Shown piece by piece: positions 25,089 through 34,632 of a DNA stretch of 64,000 bases (position 1 is the first letter of the stretch; each line of letters begins with the position of its first letter). A program made the position numbers and the translations under genes. The stretch comes from Lewinellaceae bacterium. GTDB taxonomy: Bacteria; Bacteroidota; Bacteroidia; Chitinophagales; Saprospiraceae. The DNA lies in assembly GCA_020636215.1 (NCBI GenBank), contig JACJYG010000011.1, positions 124,001 to 188,000 of the forward strand. The letters are read 5' to 3'. The notes beneath the pieces were generated by a model that made no database searches, was not told the origin of the DNA, and was given only the letters and a program-made list of their open reading frames with translations.

Positions 25089-26618
25089 ATGTTCACCGTA
25101 CAAAAGGACCAGTTGTTCACCCTCATTAAATCGCTGACCAAAGCGGAAAAGCGCAGTTTCCGGCTATATGTCAACCGCTTTCAAAGCGCTGGTGACACTA
25201 AGTTTCTCCAACTATTCGATGTACTGGACCGCTTGTCGGAATACGATGAGGAACTCGTACTGAAGCGCCTGCCGGAAGTAGAAAAGCGCCACCTGTCAAA
25301 CCTCAAACGCCACCTTTACAAACAGATCCTGACCAGCCTGCGCCTGATCTATATCCAGAAAAACATCGATATCCAGATCCGCGAACAGCTCGACTTCGCC
25401 CGCATTCTCTACGGCAAGGGCATGTACATGCAGAGCCTCCGCATCCTGGAACGCATCAAGAAAACTGCTCTGGAGCACCATCAGGATATTCTGCACCTGG
25501 AGATCCTGGAGTTCGAGAAGATGATAGAAGCCAGGCATATTACCCGAAGCCGCAAGGTCGAAAACAAAATGGAGGGCCTGTTGGAAGAAGCGGCTCACCG
25601 CAGCTATGTCACGCACTACAGCAACTTGTTCTCTAACTTCAACATACAGATGCACGGTTGGTACATCGTGCACGGCCACGCGAAAAACGAGGGGGAAGAA
25701 CAGGCCGTACAGGAATTTTTCGAACGAAACATGCCCCAGGGCTGGGAAGAAAAAAAGCTCACCTTTTTCGAAAAAGCAAATTGGTACCAGTCGAAAATGT
25801 GGTACCACTATATCCGGCTCGATTTCGAGCTGGCCGCCGAACAGGCCCGGCAATGGGTGGAACTTTTCCATACCGACGAACAGATGAAACAAATGGACCC
25901 CGACCTGTATATGCGGGCATTGTATTATCTGCTCGTATTGCTGTATCTGATGCGGTCCAGGGAGGAATTTGCAGCTTACCTGCATGCATTCGAAGCATTT
26001 GAACGGGAATTCAGCGAACAGATGAACGACAACTCCCGTATGATCGTTTTCGTTTACCTCAACCTCAGCCGGCTGAACTACAGCCTGCTCGAGCGGGATT
26101 TCAAGGGCGGTATACTCCTGGCCAAACGGATCGAACAGGAGCTTCCAGAGCACGAAGCCTACATGGATGCCCACCGCAGCCTGCTGTTCTATTTCAAGTT
26201 CGCCTACCTCTTTTTTTCAGACGGCCAATGCGAAAAAGCGCTGGAATACCTCAACGAGATCATCCACCTCAAATCGGCCTTCCTACGAGAGGACCTTCAC
26301 TTCAATGCCCGTCTGCTACACCTGCTGTGCCACTATGAGTTGGAACATTACGACCTGCTGGATTACCTCATTTCCTCTGTCCAACGCCAGTTTCATAAAG
26401 GAGCGGACATCAGCGAACTGCATCAGAACTCCCTACGGTTTCTGCGGCAGCTCACTCAAATCCCCCTGGCGGGCCAGCCCGATGCTTTCCGGCAATTCCA
26501 ACGAAAACTGAAAAACCTGCAGGAAAACAAGTATGAAAGCAAGGCCTTGAATTACCTCGATATCCCTGCCTGGGTGGAAGGGCATGTGCCGGGAGTGAAA
26601 GTGGGCGTGGGGGAATGA
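25089..26618 (+). CDS. Hypothetical helical-repeat protein
   Basis: A 509-residue cytoplasmic protein of unknown function. ATG at 25089 is chosen because MFTVQKDQLFTLIKSLTKAEKRSFRLYVNRF is a clean, basic start; an upstream GTG/ATG at 24981-24984 would add 36 low-quality residues. The protein is nearly all helix, rich in Glu, Leu, His and aromatic residues, with TPR-like pairs toward the C-terminal half (YFKFAYLFFSDGQCEKALEYLNEI, ARLLHLLCHYELEHYDLLDYLI). It is divergent from PII. No catalytic motif is visible. It resembles conserved Bacteroidota proteins annotated only as hypothetical. Confidence 0.8.
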   Translation: MFTVQKDQLFTLIKSLTKAEKRSFRLYVNRFQSAGDTKFLQLFDVLDRLSEYDEELVLKRLPEVEKRHLSNLKRHLYKQILTSLRLIYIQKNIDIQIREQLDFARILYGKGMYMQSLRILERIKKTALEHHQDILHLEILEFEKMIEARHITRSRKVENKMEGLLEEAAHRSYVTHYSNLFSNFNIQMHGWYIVHGHAKNEGEEQAVQEFFERNMPQGWEEKKLTFFEKANWYQSKMWYHYIRLDFELAAEQARQWVELFHTDEQMKQMDPDLYMRALYYLLVLLYLMRSREEFAAYLHAFEAFEREFSEQMNDNSRMIVFVYLNLSRLNYSLLERDFKGGILLAKRIEQELPEHEAYMDAHRSLLFYFKFAYLFFSDGQCEKALEYLNEIIHLKSAFLREDLHFNARLLHLLCHYELEHYDLLDYLISSVQRQFHKGADISELHQNSLRFLRQLTQIPLAGQPDAFRQFQRKLKNLQENKYESKALNYLDIPAWVEGHVPGVKVGVGE

Positions 26619-26745
26619 ATGGATGAATGGTTGATCCTTGCTGTGCCTGGCCCGTTCACCTTTGGCCCGGCCGCTTAAAAAAATCCAAGCAAAATTTCCT
26701 AGTTTCAGGGCTCGAACAAACTCATTCCTCAAAACACAAGACACC

Positions 26746-29055
26746 ATGAATCGACCTTTTCGCCTGGCGCTGATCGCACTTGTTATTTGCCATTTCAATT
26801 TCCAGCAGCTGCCTGCCCAAGCTCAGTCTTCCACCACAGATGGCCTGGTGCAATACGTTAACCCACTAATGGGTACCGACTCAGAATTTTCTCTTTCCAA
26901 CGGCAATACCTACCCTGCTATCGCCCTCCCATGGGGTATGAATTTCTGGACCCCCCAAACTGCAAAAATGGGAGACGGCTGGGCCTACGCTTATGATGCC
27001 TACCACATCCGCGGTTTTAAACAAACCCATCAGCCCAGCCCCTGGATCAACGACTATGCCGCTTTTTCCCTTCTGCCGGTGACGGGCAAGCTCAAATTCA
27101 ACGAAGAAGAACGGCAATCCTGGTTCTCCCATAAGGCCGAAGTGGTGCAACCGGATTACTACAGCGTATATCTTGCCGACTATGATGTCACGACGGAGAT
27201 CACGCCAACGGAACGGGCAGCGCATTTTCGCTTCACCTTTCCCCAAAGCGATTCTTCCTACATTCTGCTCGACGCCTTCGACCAGGGCTCCCTGGTCAGG
27301 GTGATTCCCGAAGAGCGCAAAATCATCGGCTACTGCCGCAACAACCACGGGGGGGTGCCCGATAACTTCCACAACTACTTCGTGCTCGAATTCGATAAGG
27401 ATTTTCAATGGGTGCATACCTGGAAAGATGGGGTGCTGGCGCCGGGCCAAGCCGTTAATGATGGGAATCACGTTGGCGCCATCGTCGGCTTTTCTACCCG
27501 TAAAGGCGAACAAGTGCACGTGAAGGTGGCATCCTCCTTCATCAGCCCCAAACAGGCAGCCTTCAACCTGGAACAGGAAATCGGTAAAGACACATTCGGC
27601 CAAACCAAAGCCAAAGCCCACCAGGCCTGGGAAAAAGAATTGGGCCGCATCCGGGTGGAAGGAAATAATATCGACGACATCCGCACCTTTTACTCCTGCC
27701 TCTACCGCGTCCTCCTTTTTCCGCGAAAGTTCTACGAAATAAACCCCGCCGGAGAAGTGGTGCATTACAGCCCTTACAATGGTGAGGTGCTGCCGGGCTA
27801 CCTGTTCACTGACAATGGTTTCTGGGATACCTTCCGTGCCGTTTTCCCATTCTTCACCCTGATGTACCCCGAGTTGGACGCACATATAATGGAAGGCCTC
27901 GCGAACACCTATAAAGAAAGCGGCTGGCTCCCGGAATGGGCCAGCCCCGGCCATCGGGACTGTATGATCGGCTCCAACTCTGCTTCGCTGATCGCCGATG
28001 CCTATATCAAAGGCATTCGCGGCTTTGATATAGAGACGCTGTACGAAGCCATCCTGAAAAACACCACCGCTAAAGGCCCGGTCAACTCGGTAGGCCGCTA
28101 CGGAGCAGAGTACTATAACCGCCTGGGCTATGTCCCCTACGATGTAGGCATTAATGAAAATGCCGCCCGCACACTGGAGTACGCCTACGCCGACTTCGCC
28201 ATCTGGCAACTGGCGAAAGCCCTTGACAAGCCTCAGGCAGAGCAAGAGCTTTTCCAAAAGCGCGCCCGGAACTACCGCAATATTTTCGACCCCGAATCCA
28301 AACTCATGCGTGGCAAAAATGAGAATGGCAGTTTCCAGGCTCCTTTCAGCCCCTTCAAATGGGGCGACGCTTTCACCGAAGGCAATAGCTGGCATTACTC
28401 CTGGTCCGTTTTCCAGGATATTGAAGGCTTGATCGGGCTAATGGGAGGCCGGGAAGCTTTTGCGGCCAAGCTGGACTCTGTTTTCACCCTGCCTCCGGTA
28501 TTTGACGAATCCTATTACGGCTTCGTCATCCATGAGATCAGAGAAATGCAGATCATGGGTATGGGACAATATGCTCATGGAAACCAGCCGATACAACACA
28601 TGATCTATCTATACAATTACGCCGGGAAGCCCTGGAAGGCGCAGCAGCGATTGCGCCAGGTGATGCACAAGCTTTATTCGCCCGCCCCCGATGGCTACTG
28701 CGGCGACGAAGATAACGGGCAGACTTCGGCCTGGTACGTATTCAGCGCCCTGGGCTTTTACCCCGTGTGCCCGGGAACCCCCGAGTATGTCTTTGGCAGC
28801 CCGCTGTTTGATAAAGCTACGATTGCGATGCCCAACGGCAAGACATTTATCATCGAGGCCAAAGGAAATGGCGCTGGAAAAGCCTACATCCAATCCTCTA
28901 CCCTCAATGGAAAGCCTTACAACAATACCTGGATCGGGCATGAGGCCCTGCAGGCAGGCGGCAGGCTCGAGTTCATGATGAGCGGAGAACCCAATAAGGA
29001 ATGGGGGACAAAGAAAGAGGCGGCGCCGTATTCGATGTCGGGGAGGAAGGAATAA
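26746..29055 (+). CDS. GH92 alpha-mannosidase
   Basis: A 769-residue exported exo-alpha-mannosidase that removes mannose from glycans such as N-glycans or yeast mannan. ATG at 26746 starts a signal peptide ending LPAQAQS; an upstream TTG is not needed. GH92 hallmarks are YVNPLMGTDSEFSLSNGNTYPA at the start, GFKQTHQPSPWINDYAAFSL, LFTDNGFWDTFRAVFPFFTL, GLANTYKESGWLPEWASPGHRD, GNQPIQHMIYLYNYAG and GYCGDEDNGQTSAWYVFSALG with the catalytic acidic residues. A second glycosidase gene follows, so both probably act on the same glycan. No SusCD pair is nearby. Confidence 0.95.
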   Translation: MNRPFRLALIALVICHFNFQQLPAQAQSSTTDGLVQYVNPLMGTDSEFSLSNGNTYPAIALPWGMNFWTPQTAKMGDGWAYAYDAYHIRGFKQTHQPSPWINDYAAFSLLPVTGKLKFNEEERQSWFSHKAEVVQPDYYSVYLADYDVTTEITPTERAAHFRFTFPQSDSSYILLDAFDQGSLVRVIPEERKIIGYCRNNHGGVPDNFHNYFVLEFDKDFQWVHTWKDGVLAPGQAVNDGNHVGAIVGFSTRKGEQVHVKVASSFISPKQAAFNLEQEIGKDTFGQTKAKAHQAWEKELGRIRVEGNNIDDIRTFYSCLYRVLLFPRKFYEINPAGEVVHYSPYNGEVLPGYLFTDNGFWDTFRAVFPFFTLMYPELDAHIMEGLANTYKESGWLPEWASPGHRDCMIGSNSASLIADAYIKGIRGFDIETLYEAILKNTTAKGPVNSVGRYGAEYYNRLGYVPYDVGINENAARTLEYAYADFAIWQLAKALDKPQAEQELFQKRARNYRNIFDPESKLMRGKNENGSFQAPFSPFKWGDAFTEGNSWHYSWSVFQDIEGLIGLMGGREAFAAKLDSVFTLPPVFDESYYGFVIHEIREMQIMGMGQYAHGNQPIQHMIYLYNYAGKPWKAQQRLRQVMHKLYSPAPDGYCGDEDNGQTSAWYVFSALGFYPVCPGTPEYVFGSPLFDKATIAMPNGKTFIIEAKGNGAGKAYIQSSTLNGKPYNNTWIGHEALQAGGRLEFMMSGEPNKEWGTKKEAAPYSMSGRKE

Positions 29056-29113
29056 ATGCGAGAATGTGAGAATGTGAGAATGCGAGAATGCGAGAATGCG
29101 AGAATGCGAAAAC
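29056..29113. repeat. GAGAATGCG 9-bp array
   Basis: Six or so copies of a 9-bp unit (GAGAATGCG, with GAGAATGTG variants), starting at the GH92 stop codon and ending 20 bp before the next gene start. The final 13 bases AGAATGCGAAAAC recur exactly at 54211-54223, upstream of another gene. Confidence 0.85.
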
Positions 29114-29132
29114 TGCACCAAAAACTACAATA

Positions 29133-30446
29133 ATGAAACACATAACAATAATTATCAATACCCTGGCGCTTCTGGCCATCTTCAATCAGCCTCTCCCCGC
29201 CCAGGCCGGAGGTAAAGAACAACTCGCCAAGGCCATATTGGCCAACGAGGCCTTTGATAAAGTTATGGAAAAAGGCAATGCCATTCTCCAAACCGGATTC
29301 AATGCCGGTGATGGCTACGCCGAGGTCTGGATCCGTGACCTGAACACCTTTATTACTTACTCCTGCCGGGCGATGCCCCAGGATAAGGTACGGGAAGCAC
29401 TCCTGAAATTCTTCTATTTTCAGGGCTTCGACGGCAACATCCCGGATGGGTACCAGGAGGTTCCGGCCGGCCATCAGGCTGATAATTACGGCACCTATGC
29501 CCGCTACGATATGCCGGGCTTTGTATTTCACAAAAATACCGTGGAAACCGACCAGGAGACTTCCCTCATTCAGGCCGTTTATCGCTATGTACAGGAAACC
29601 GGCGACCGCAGTATCCTGGAAGAAACAATCCGAGGTAAAACCGTAGTGGAGCGGCTGGAGTTTGCCCTGGACTATCTGATGAAGCACAAATTCAACGAAA
29701 AAAATGGCCTGCTTTGGGGGGGTACTACTACCGATTGGGGCGATGTGCAACCCTACCACAAATGGGGTGTGAAATACGACGAGTACGGCATTCCCGCCAT
29801 CGATATCTACGACAACGCCATGTTCCTGATCGCACTGGACAACTTCTGCACGCTAACCAGTGACAAAGAAAGCTGGGCCAAATGGCGGGCAGTTTATGGG
29901 AGTGTTAAAACCAATATTCGGAAGCATCTCTGGGACGAAAAGAACAAGAAATTTATTCCACACCTATACATCCAGCACGAGGCGTTCCCGGGCTTGAACG
30001 AAAATGAGATTTTCTACCATGGCGGAACGGCAGTAGCCATACAGGCGGGCTTGCTGAGCAAGGAAGAGATCCGGCTATCCCTGAAGAAAATGCGGCAGAA
30101 TGTCAAGGCCTGCGGCGCCCAGAGCATCGGCCTGACCCTGTACCCGCCCTATCCGGCGGGAAGTTTTGCCAACAAAGGCATGGATCCTTATTCCTACCAA
30201 AATGCCGGCGACTGGACCTGGTTCGGCGCCCGGATGATCACGGCCCTGATGCAAAACGGCATGGTGGAGGAAGCCTATCAGGAAATTCAGCCTTTTGTCA
30301 ACCGGGTAGTCAAAAACGACGGCTTTTTTGAATGGTACACCATACAGGGCGAGCCACACGGTTCTGGAGTCTTTCGCGGCTCTGCGGGTGTGTTGATGGA
30401 AGCCATCGACGCTCTACGGACGTGGGCGAAGGAGTATCGGGAATGA
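29133..30446 (+). CDS. Secreted (alpha/alpha)6-barrel glycosidase-like protein
   Basis: A 437-residue exported protein. ATG at 29133 starts a signal peptide ending LPAQAGG; an upstream ATG at 29088 lies inside the 9-bp array and is rejected. YAEVWIRDLNTFI resembles the WxRD substrate-site motif of six-hairpin glycosidases (GH15, GH63 and debranching-enzyme C-domains). Other likely active-site segments are NTVETDQETSLIQAVYRY, GLLWGGTTTDWGDVQP and QNAGDWTWFGARMITAL. Substrate unknown. It is cotranscribed with the GH92 gene, so a role in the same glycan breakdown is likely. It converges with the YheT remnant and CotH genes. Confidence 0.8.
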   Translation: MKHITIIINTLALLAIFNQPLPAQAGGKEQLAKAILANEAFDKVMEKGNAILQTGFNAGDGYAEVWIRDLNTFITYSCRAMPQDKVREALLKFFYFQGFDGNIPDGYQEVPAGHQADNYGTYARYDMPGFVFHKNTVETDQETSLIQAVYRYVQETGDRSILEETIRGKTVVERLEFALDYLMKHKFNEKNGLLWGGTTTDWGDVQPYHKWGVKYDEYGIPAIDIYDNAMFLIALDNFCTLTSDKESWAKWRAVYGSVKTNIRKHLWDEKNKKFIPHLYIQHEAFPGLNENEIFYHGGTAVAIQAGLLSKEEIRLSLKKMRQNVKACGAQSIGLTLYPPYPAGSFANKGMDPYSYQNAGDWTWFGARMITALMQNGMVEEAYQEIQPFVNRVVKNDGFFEWYTIQGEPHGSGVFRGSAGVLMEAIDALRTWAKEYRE

Positions 30447-30515
30447 AAAGGAGCTGTAGGCAGTCTGCGCCAGGCTTACCCTGGATTCACATAACAATAT
30501 TACTATTCATACCAG

Positions 30516-30710
30516 TTATCCCTCTGCAAACTCCAGCGCCCTGTATTCTGACCAGGTGTGAGACTGCCCACCACCGTCTGAGAGGGTAATTCGTTCCCGT
30601 TCGTAAGGAGATTCTACTTTGCGTAAAACCGCAGGTAGAACCGTCTGCAGATGCCCGTTGAATTGGTATACCGGAGGCCGGAAACAGGTGGGTTGTGATA
30701 TTACAGGCAT
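30516..30710 (-). pseudogene. N-terminal remnant of a YheT-type alpha/beta hydrolase
   Basis: The first 45 or so residues after ATG at 30710 (FRPPVYQFNGHLQTVLPAVL, then YERERITLSDG) match the N-terminus of YheT/EMB8-type hydrolases, including the FNGHLQT motif. After SDG the sequence stops resembling the family and reaches a stop at residue 65, where a normal protein has about 320. The catalytic core is therefore absent. The ATG overlaps the CotH stop by one base (TAATG), suggesting the intact gene was once translationally coupled to the CotH operon. Confidence 0.6.
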
Positions 30711-32368
30711 TACTTATTGTGCTCTTTTTTGACGGTTTTTTCTTCCACTTTGGTAGTCAGCAATTCGCCTGAAGCCCGCTCCGGTAAAAGCGCAGCGGAG
30801 TACTGGTTTTCCGCTACTATAAAATACTGTATTTCTTTACCTTCTATTTTTTCCAGGGTAGCCCCCCATACGCCATCCTGCGCCATTTGATCGTTATGGC
30901 CGCTATCGTCAAACATTTCCATATGGTAGAAAGCCCCCACTTCGCCGTAGCGGTAGAACAACCAGGCACGTTCGGCGCCTTCAATAGTGGACTGAAAGGC
31001 AATGATATCCCCAAAATCAAGGTGTTCGGCTTTTTTCAGCAGGGGTGGTTCTTTCGTGAGCAGGGGATGGCTGATGAGATATTGAGTACGCGGGCCCATC
31101 AATTCAGCAATACCGATGACGCTCACCTTATCGGCTTTGGCGGTTTCCAGCAGATTCTTATGGAAAGCCTCATAGGTATAAAGCTTATTGGTATCTTCCT
31201 GTACGTATTTGTCAATTAAGGTTTGGAGTTCTTCGCCACGCTTCAGGTAGGTGCTGTCCACAAAATAGTCGTTGAGAATAGTACGGATGTGGGCGATATA
31301 CATCTTCCGATAGAGTTCGTCGCTAAGCAGGTTGGTGATCAACGGCCGCTTTTCATTCTTCTGTTTGTAGTGTTGGAACGGGCTGAGCGTTTCCATCTCT
31401 TCATTAGTCAGCGGGCTACCGCTAATGCCATCATAGCGGAAGCCGCCAAAGGATAGGTTCAGGTCCCAGATGATTGGTTGAAAAGCATCGCCCTTATCCC
31501 GGTAGAGGTAATAATTGTGGCAGAACCGGCCGGTGTAACTATCCAGGTTGACCAGTACCATATTAAAAGCCAACATCCACAACGCCTGGTCGACATTAAA
31601 GATAGAATCCAGCTTTTCCGGTTCATAATTCAGGACGCGTGTCAACTCGATCAGTTCTTTCCAGCCGTACGGAGATTTGATCTCGTACTTGCTCATGTAG
31701 CATACCGAGTCCTTTCCCAAAAACTGCAGAGATGATTTCTCCCCTTCCTTACAATTAGATGGGGTCTCATCCCCCCAGATGGGGTCACACTTGAAAAGGA
31801 TCCCTTTATCGTCCTGATAGAACCGCTCCAGGAAATCATCCTCTACTGATTCGGTATTATTGTACAGCCCGAGATACTGGCCGTTGACATACAGTTTGAT
31901 GAAATTGGCCCTTGGCGCCGGCATGTACCGCCGGGCGATCTCATAGGAAAGCACCTCCCGAATAAAGGATGGGTCGCGAAAGACGTTGCTCAGCTTCATC
32001 TTATCATATCCACCTGGTAGCTTCTGTTCTTTATTCGTATGGTTGAAGTCTATATTGAATGGCAATTTGGAATAGCCATCCTTGCGAACGCTAAAGTAGG
32101 AGGAGTTGCCCTTATAGCGGACGCCCACCCCTTCGTAGCGTTTGCCGCCGTAGGTAGCGTCGCCCACAAGCCGTTGGTCATAGCCCTTTTGTTTCAGGGA
32201 GTCCAGGATATGGTCCCAGTTTTTCTCTTTGAAAAAAAGTTTTACTTCCCCGACGTGATTGAGATCAAAAATATCTTCGCTTTGGCTTTTGCTTTCGCCT
32301 TGAGCTTGTAGCCCTGCGGCTACATACATCGCGGTGATCAGCAAGATAAAGAAACGTTGCATAAGCAT
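30710..32368 (-). CDS. CotH-like protein, copy 2
   Basis: A 552-residue exported member of the CotH family, named after a Bacillus spore-coat protein; family members are atypical kinases that phosphorylate proteins. The signal peptide (about 1-22, ending LQAQ) is followed by the CotH core: GVGVRYKGNSSYF, MKLSNVFRDPSFIREVLSYEIARR, ANFIKLYVNGQYLGLYNNTESVEDDF, then WDLNLSFGGFRY, which carries the metal-binding Asp. The C-terminal 130 residues look like a separate beta domain. It is 19 bp downstream of a paralogue. Start at 32368 or the in-frame ATG two codons later is equally good. Kinase activity is inferred from the family only. Confidence 0.88.
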   Translation of the reverse strand: MLMQRFFILLITAMYVAAGLQAQGESKSQSEDIFDLNHVGEVKLFFKEKNWDHILDSLKQKGYDQRLVGDATYGGKRYEGVGVRYKGNSSYFSVRKDGYSKLPFNIDFNHTNKEQKLPGGYDKMKLSNVFRDPSFIREVLSYEIARRYMPAPRANFIKLYVNGQYLGLYNNTESVEDDFLERFYQDDKGILFKCDPIWGDETPSNCKEGEKSSLQFLGKDSVCYMSKYEIKSPYGWKELIELTRVLNYEPEKLDSIFNVDQALWMLAFNMVLVNLDSYTGRFCHNYYLYRDKGDAFQPIIWDLNLSFGGFRYDGISGSPLTNEEMETLSPFQHYKQKNEKRPLITNLLSDELYRKMYIAHIRTILNDYFVDSTYLKRGEELQTLIDKYVQEDTNKLYTYEAFHKNLLETAKADKVSVIGIAELMGPRTQYLISHPLLTKEPPLLKKAEHLDFGDIIAFQSTIEGAERAWLFYRYGEVGAFYHMEMFDDSGHNDQMAQDGVWGATLEKIEGKEIQYFIVAENQYSAALLPERASGELLTTKVEEKTVKKEHNK

Positions 32369-32387
32369 TTTCAGCCGGAAAGCCGGA

Positions 32388-34001
32388 TTAATTATTCAAT
32401 TCCTCCAGGCTGGCGACATGCCTTTCGTACATATAACGGGGCGGGTCGAAAGTAACCGCTCCGGCATTTTCGGCATAGATGTAATATTCTATGGAATCAG
32501 CACCGTTGGGCGGCTGTATTACAGCGCCGAACAAGCTGTCTTCTGCTTCTCCGTCGTTATGTTTACCATCATCGCGCATAGCCACCTGCTGGAAGGCATC
32601 GCCATCCTTAAAGCGATAATAGACTACCACCTCCTTCGGGAATTTATCCACCCGGGCCTGTATTCTGAAATCTGTTATACGTTGAGAGGACAAGCGTTCC
32701 CGGCGGGTTACGACAAGGTCGCTGATCACCGGAGGCACCACCGCCAGCTTTTTATTTTCGCGCAGGAAAGTGGTACGCGGCCCCATCAATTCCTGAAGCC
32801 CGGGTATCCGGCTGCGGTTGCCGATAGTGGAACTGAGGCTGGCGTCAAAGTCTTCCATTGCGTAGTACCGGTTGGCATCCGCTTCCAGCGACGGCCGGAT
32901 GAGGGCCTGCAATTCTTTCACCCGGGCCACGTATTCATCGTGGCGGAAGAAGTCATTGACGATAGAGCGCATATGTGCCAGATACATCTTCTGGTATTTT
33001 TCGATGCTCAACAGCCGGCTGATAAGCGGTTTGGCGGAATTATCGATATGCAGCAAGGGGTCCATTTCCTGGAGTTCCTTGAGCTTAAGGTCAGAGCCGA
33101 CACCGGTATTTTTGTAACTGCCGAAGCAAAGGTTCAGGTCGTAAAGGATTGGCGTGAATTTGCCGGTCGCATCGCGATACAGGTAATAATTTTCACTGTA
33201 ACGCCCGGTATAGCTGCTTAGGTTAACCAACACATTATTGAAAGCAAGCATCCAAAGCGTACGGTCAACATCCAGTACCCGGTCCACTTCTGCCGGGTTT
33301 TGGTTGAGCACATAGGTCAGCTCAATGAGGTCATCCCATCCGGAATCGGAGAGCAGAACAAAGTTGTGAAGGTAACATTTGGCGCTGTTGTCATACTGAA
33401 GGGAGCCAAAAACATCACTTTTACAACCGGAGGGTTCCGGTTCCAGCAGGTTGGGCGCACATTGCACGAAAGTGCCTTTATTAGTGCCGAAATTGCGAAC
33501 CAGGAAAGCATCATCAATAGGTTCCACATTTACAAAAAGCCCATAGTATTCCCCGTTGACATATACTTTGGTATAATTGGCCCTGGGGGCAGGCATATTG
33601 CGGCGAGCGACCTCGTAACCGAATACCTCCCGCACCATACTGGGGTCGCGTAAAGCACTGGAAAGCGTCACCTGGCGATTGCCCAGATAACTCTGTTCCT
33701 TGTCGATGTAGTTGAGTTTGATATACAGGCTGTTGCGTTTGCTGCCCGGTTGAAAGGATCGGGTGCCCCGGTAGCGCACACCAATATCGTTGAATTTCTG
33801 GCCGTTGATCTCGATAGAGCCCAGCAGTAAACCCTCCCCATTGAATCTTAAAGAATCCAGCACGTAACGCCAGTTGTCCTGTTCAAACTTGATCTTAATA
33901 TCCTGAATCGTATTGACATCATAAAAATCGGCTTGCGCCCATACGATGGAAGAAGGCCCCAGGACAAAGAGGCTCCATAAGATCAACATGCGTCTTTTCA
34001 T
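32388..34001 (-). CDS. CotH-like protein, copy 1
   Basis: A 537-residue exported CotH-family protein, a clear paralogue of the next gene with the same motif order. It has a signal peptide ending WAQ, GVRYRGTRSFQPG, VTLSSALRDPSMVREVFGYEVARR, ANYTKVYVNGEYYGLFVNVEPIDDAF, YDLNLCFGSYKN and, near the C-terminus, PRTTFLRENKK. Both copies carry a C-terminal domain with MxDDGxHNDGxAxDxxFGA, a pattern found in calcium-binding or choice-of-anchor regions. The pair probably arose by tandem duplication and forms one operon on the minus strand. Targets are unknown. Confidence 0.88.
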   Translation of the reverse strand: MKRRMLILWSLFVLGPSSIVWAQADFYDVNTIQDIKIKFEQDNWRYVLDSLRFNGEGLLLGSIEINGQKFNDIGVRYRGTRSFQPGSKRNSLYIKLNYIDKEQSYLGNRQVTLSSALRDPSMVREVFGYEVARRNMPAPRANYTKVYVNGEYYGLFVNVEPIDDAFLVRNFGTNKGTFVQCAPNLLEPEPSGCKSDVFGSLQYDNSAKCYLHNFVLLSDSGWDDLIELTYVLNQNPAEVDRVLDVDRTLWMLAFNNVLVNLSSYTGRYSENYYLYRDATGKFTPILYDLNLCFGSYKNTGVGSDLKLKELQEMDPLLHIDNSAKPLISRLLSIEKYQKMYLAHMRSIVNDFFRHDEYVARVKELQALIRPSLEADANRYYAMEDFDASLSSTIGNRSRIPGLQELMGPRTTFLRENKKLAVVPPVISDLVVTRRERLSSQRITDFRIQARVDKFPKEVVVYYRFKDGDAFQQVAMRDDGKHNDGEAEDSLFGAVIQPPNGADSIEYYIYAENAGAVTFDPPRYMYERHVASLEELNN

Positions 34002-34306
34002 ATTTGGATAGATGTGATTTCAGGATTACAATAAATAATAATTCTTGCGATGCAATATTAATAAATTTTCCTAAGAGCAGGATTGGAGGTAGTGATTTGG
34101 GCTGTAAATTTACGTCCGATTCAGGCCAGATCTTAAACCATTCTCGTGAAAATGCGCCCGTTCCCCACTTCACGATAGCAATAACGCATTTTTATCCGGT
34201 GTATTTCACCTTTTCTTAACACAACGTTTTTTTTCTCATGTAACCGCTTTATCCGGCCGCCGAGGATCAAGCCATGCCCCGTCCGCTTCCTTGTTCCTCA
34301 ATGGCC
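34002..34306. other. Intergenic region upstream of the CotH pair
   Basis: An A/T-rich 305-bp gap between the small membrane protein and the CotH operon. It should hold the promoter of the CotH genes. No exact TAnnTTTG with a well-spaced TTTG, no stable hairpin and no repeat stood out. Confidence 0.4.
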
Positions 34307-34534
34307 TTACGCCCCTCCTATCATCTGCATTACATGCAAAACGATGTTAACCAGCGTAATGGCCACCAGAGCCAGCGCCGCAAGGCGCAACCACCAACCG
34401 TTTCGCTTCCGAAATGCTTCCGCCCTTGTCCGGGCCTTGGGATCAGTGGCCTTCATCCGTCCAATTGCAAACAGGTAGAGGTAAACGCCTATAGACAGAA
34501 AGATAAACTCCAGTAGTAATCCGAGGTATTCCAT
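34307..34534 (-). CDS. Small membrane protein
   Basis: A 75-residue protein with two membrane segments (about 3-25 and 49-70) joined by a basic hydrophilic loop (KATDPKARTRAEAFRKRNGW). No family was recognised. Both ends are hydrophobic and the loop should be cytoplasmic by the positive-inside rule. It is 98 bp from the asparaginase-like gene on the same strand. Its composition and clear membrane pattern support it as a real gene. Confidence 0.65.
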   Translation of the reverse strand: MEYLGLLLEFIFLSIGVYLYLFAIGRMKATDPKARTRAEAFRKRNGWWLRLAALALVAITLVNIVLHVMQMIGGA

Positions 34535-34632
34535 TGTTTGTGGTTTTTCTTTTAGGGATTGGGAAAGCTCTAAAAGCGTTTAGAGCCTGTTTTCAACTGC
34601 CTGCTGTTTACTGCCGACTGAAATGCCGCCCC

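Noticed and set aside
26881..28395. 504-residue antisense ORF inside the GH92 gene
   Set aside because: It lies fully opposite a clear GH92 mannosidase, shows no domain and is the mirror of GC-rich codon use.
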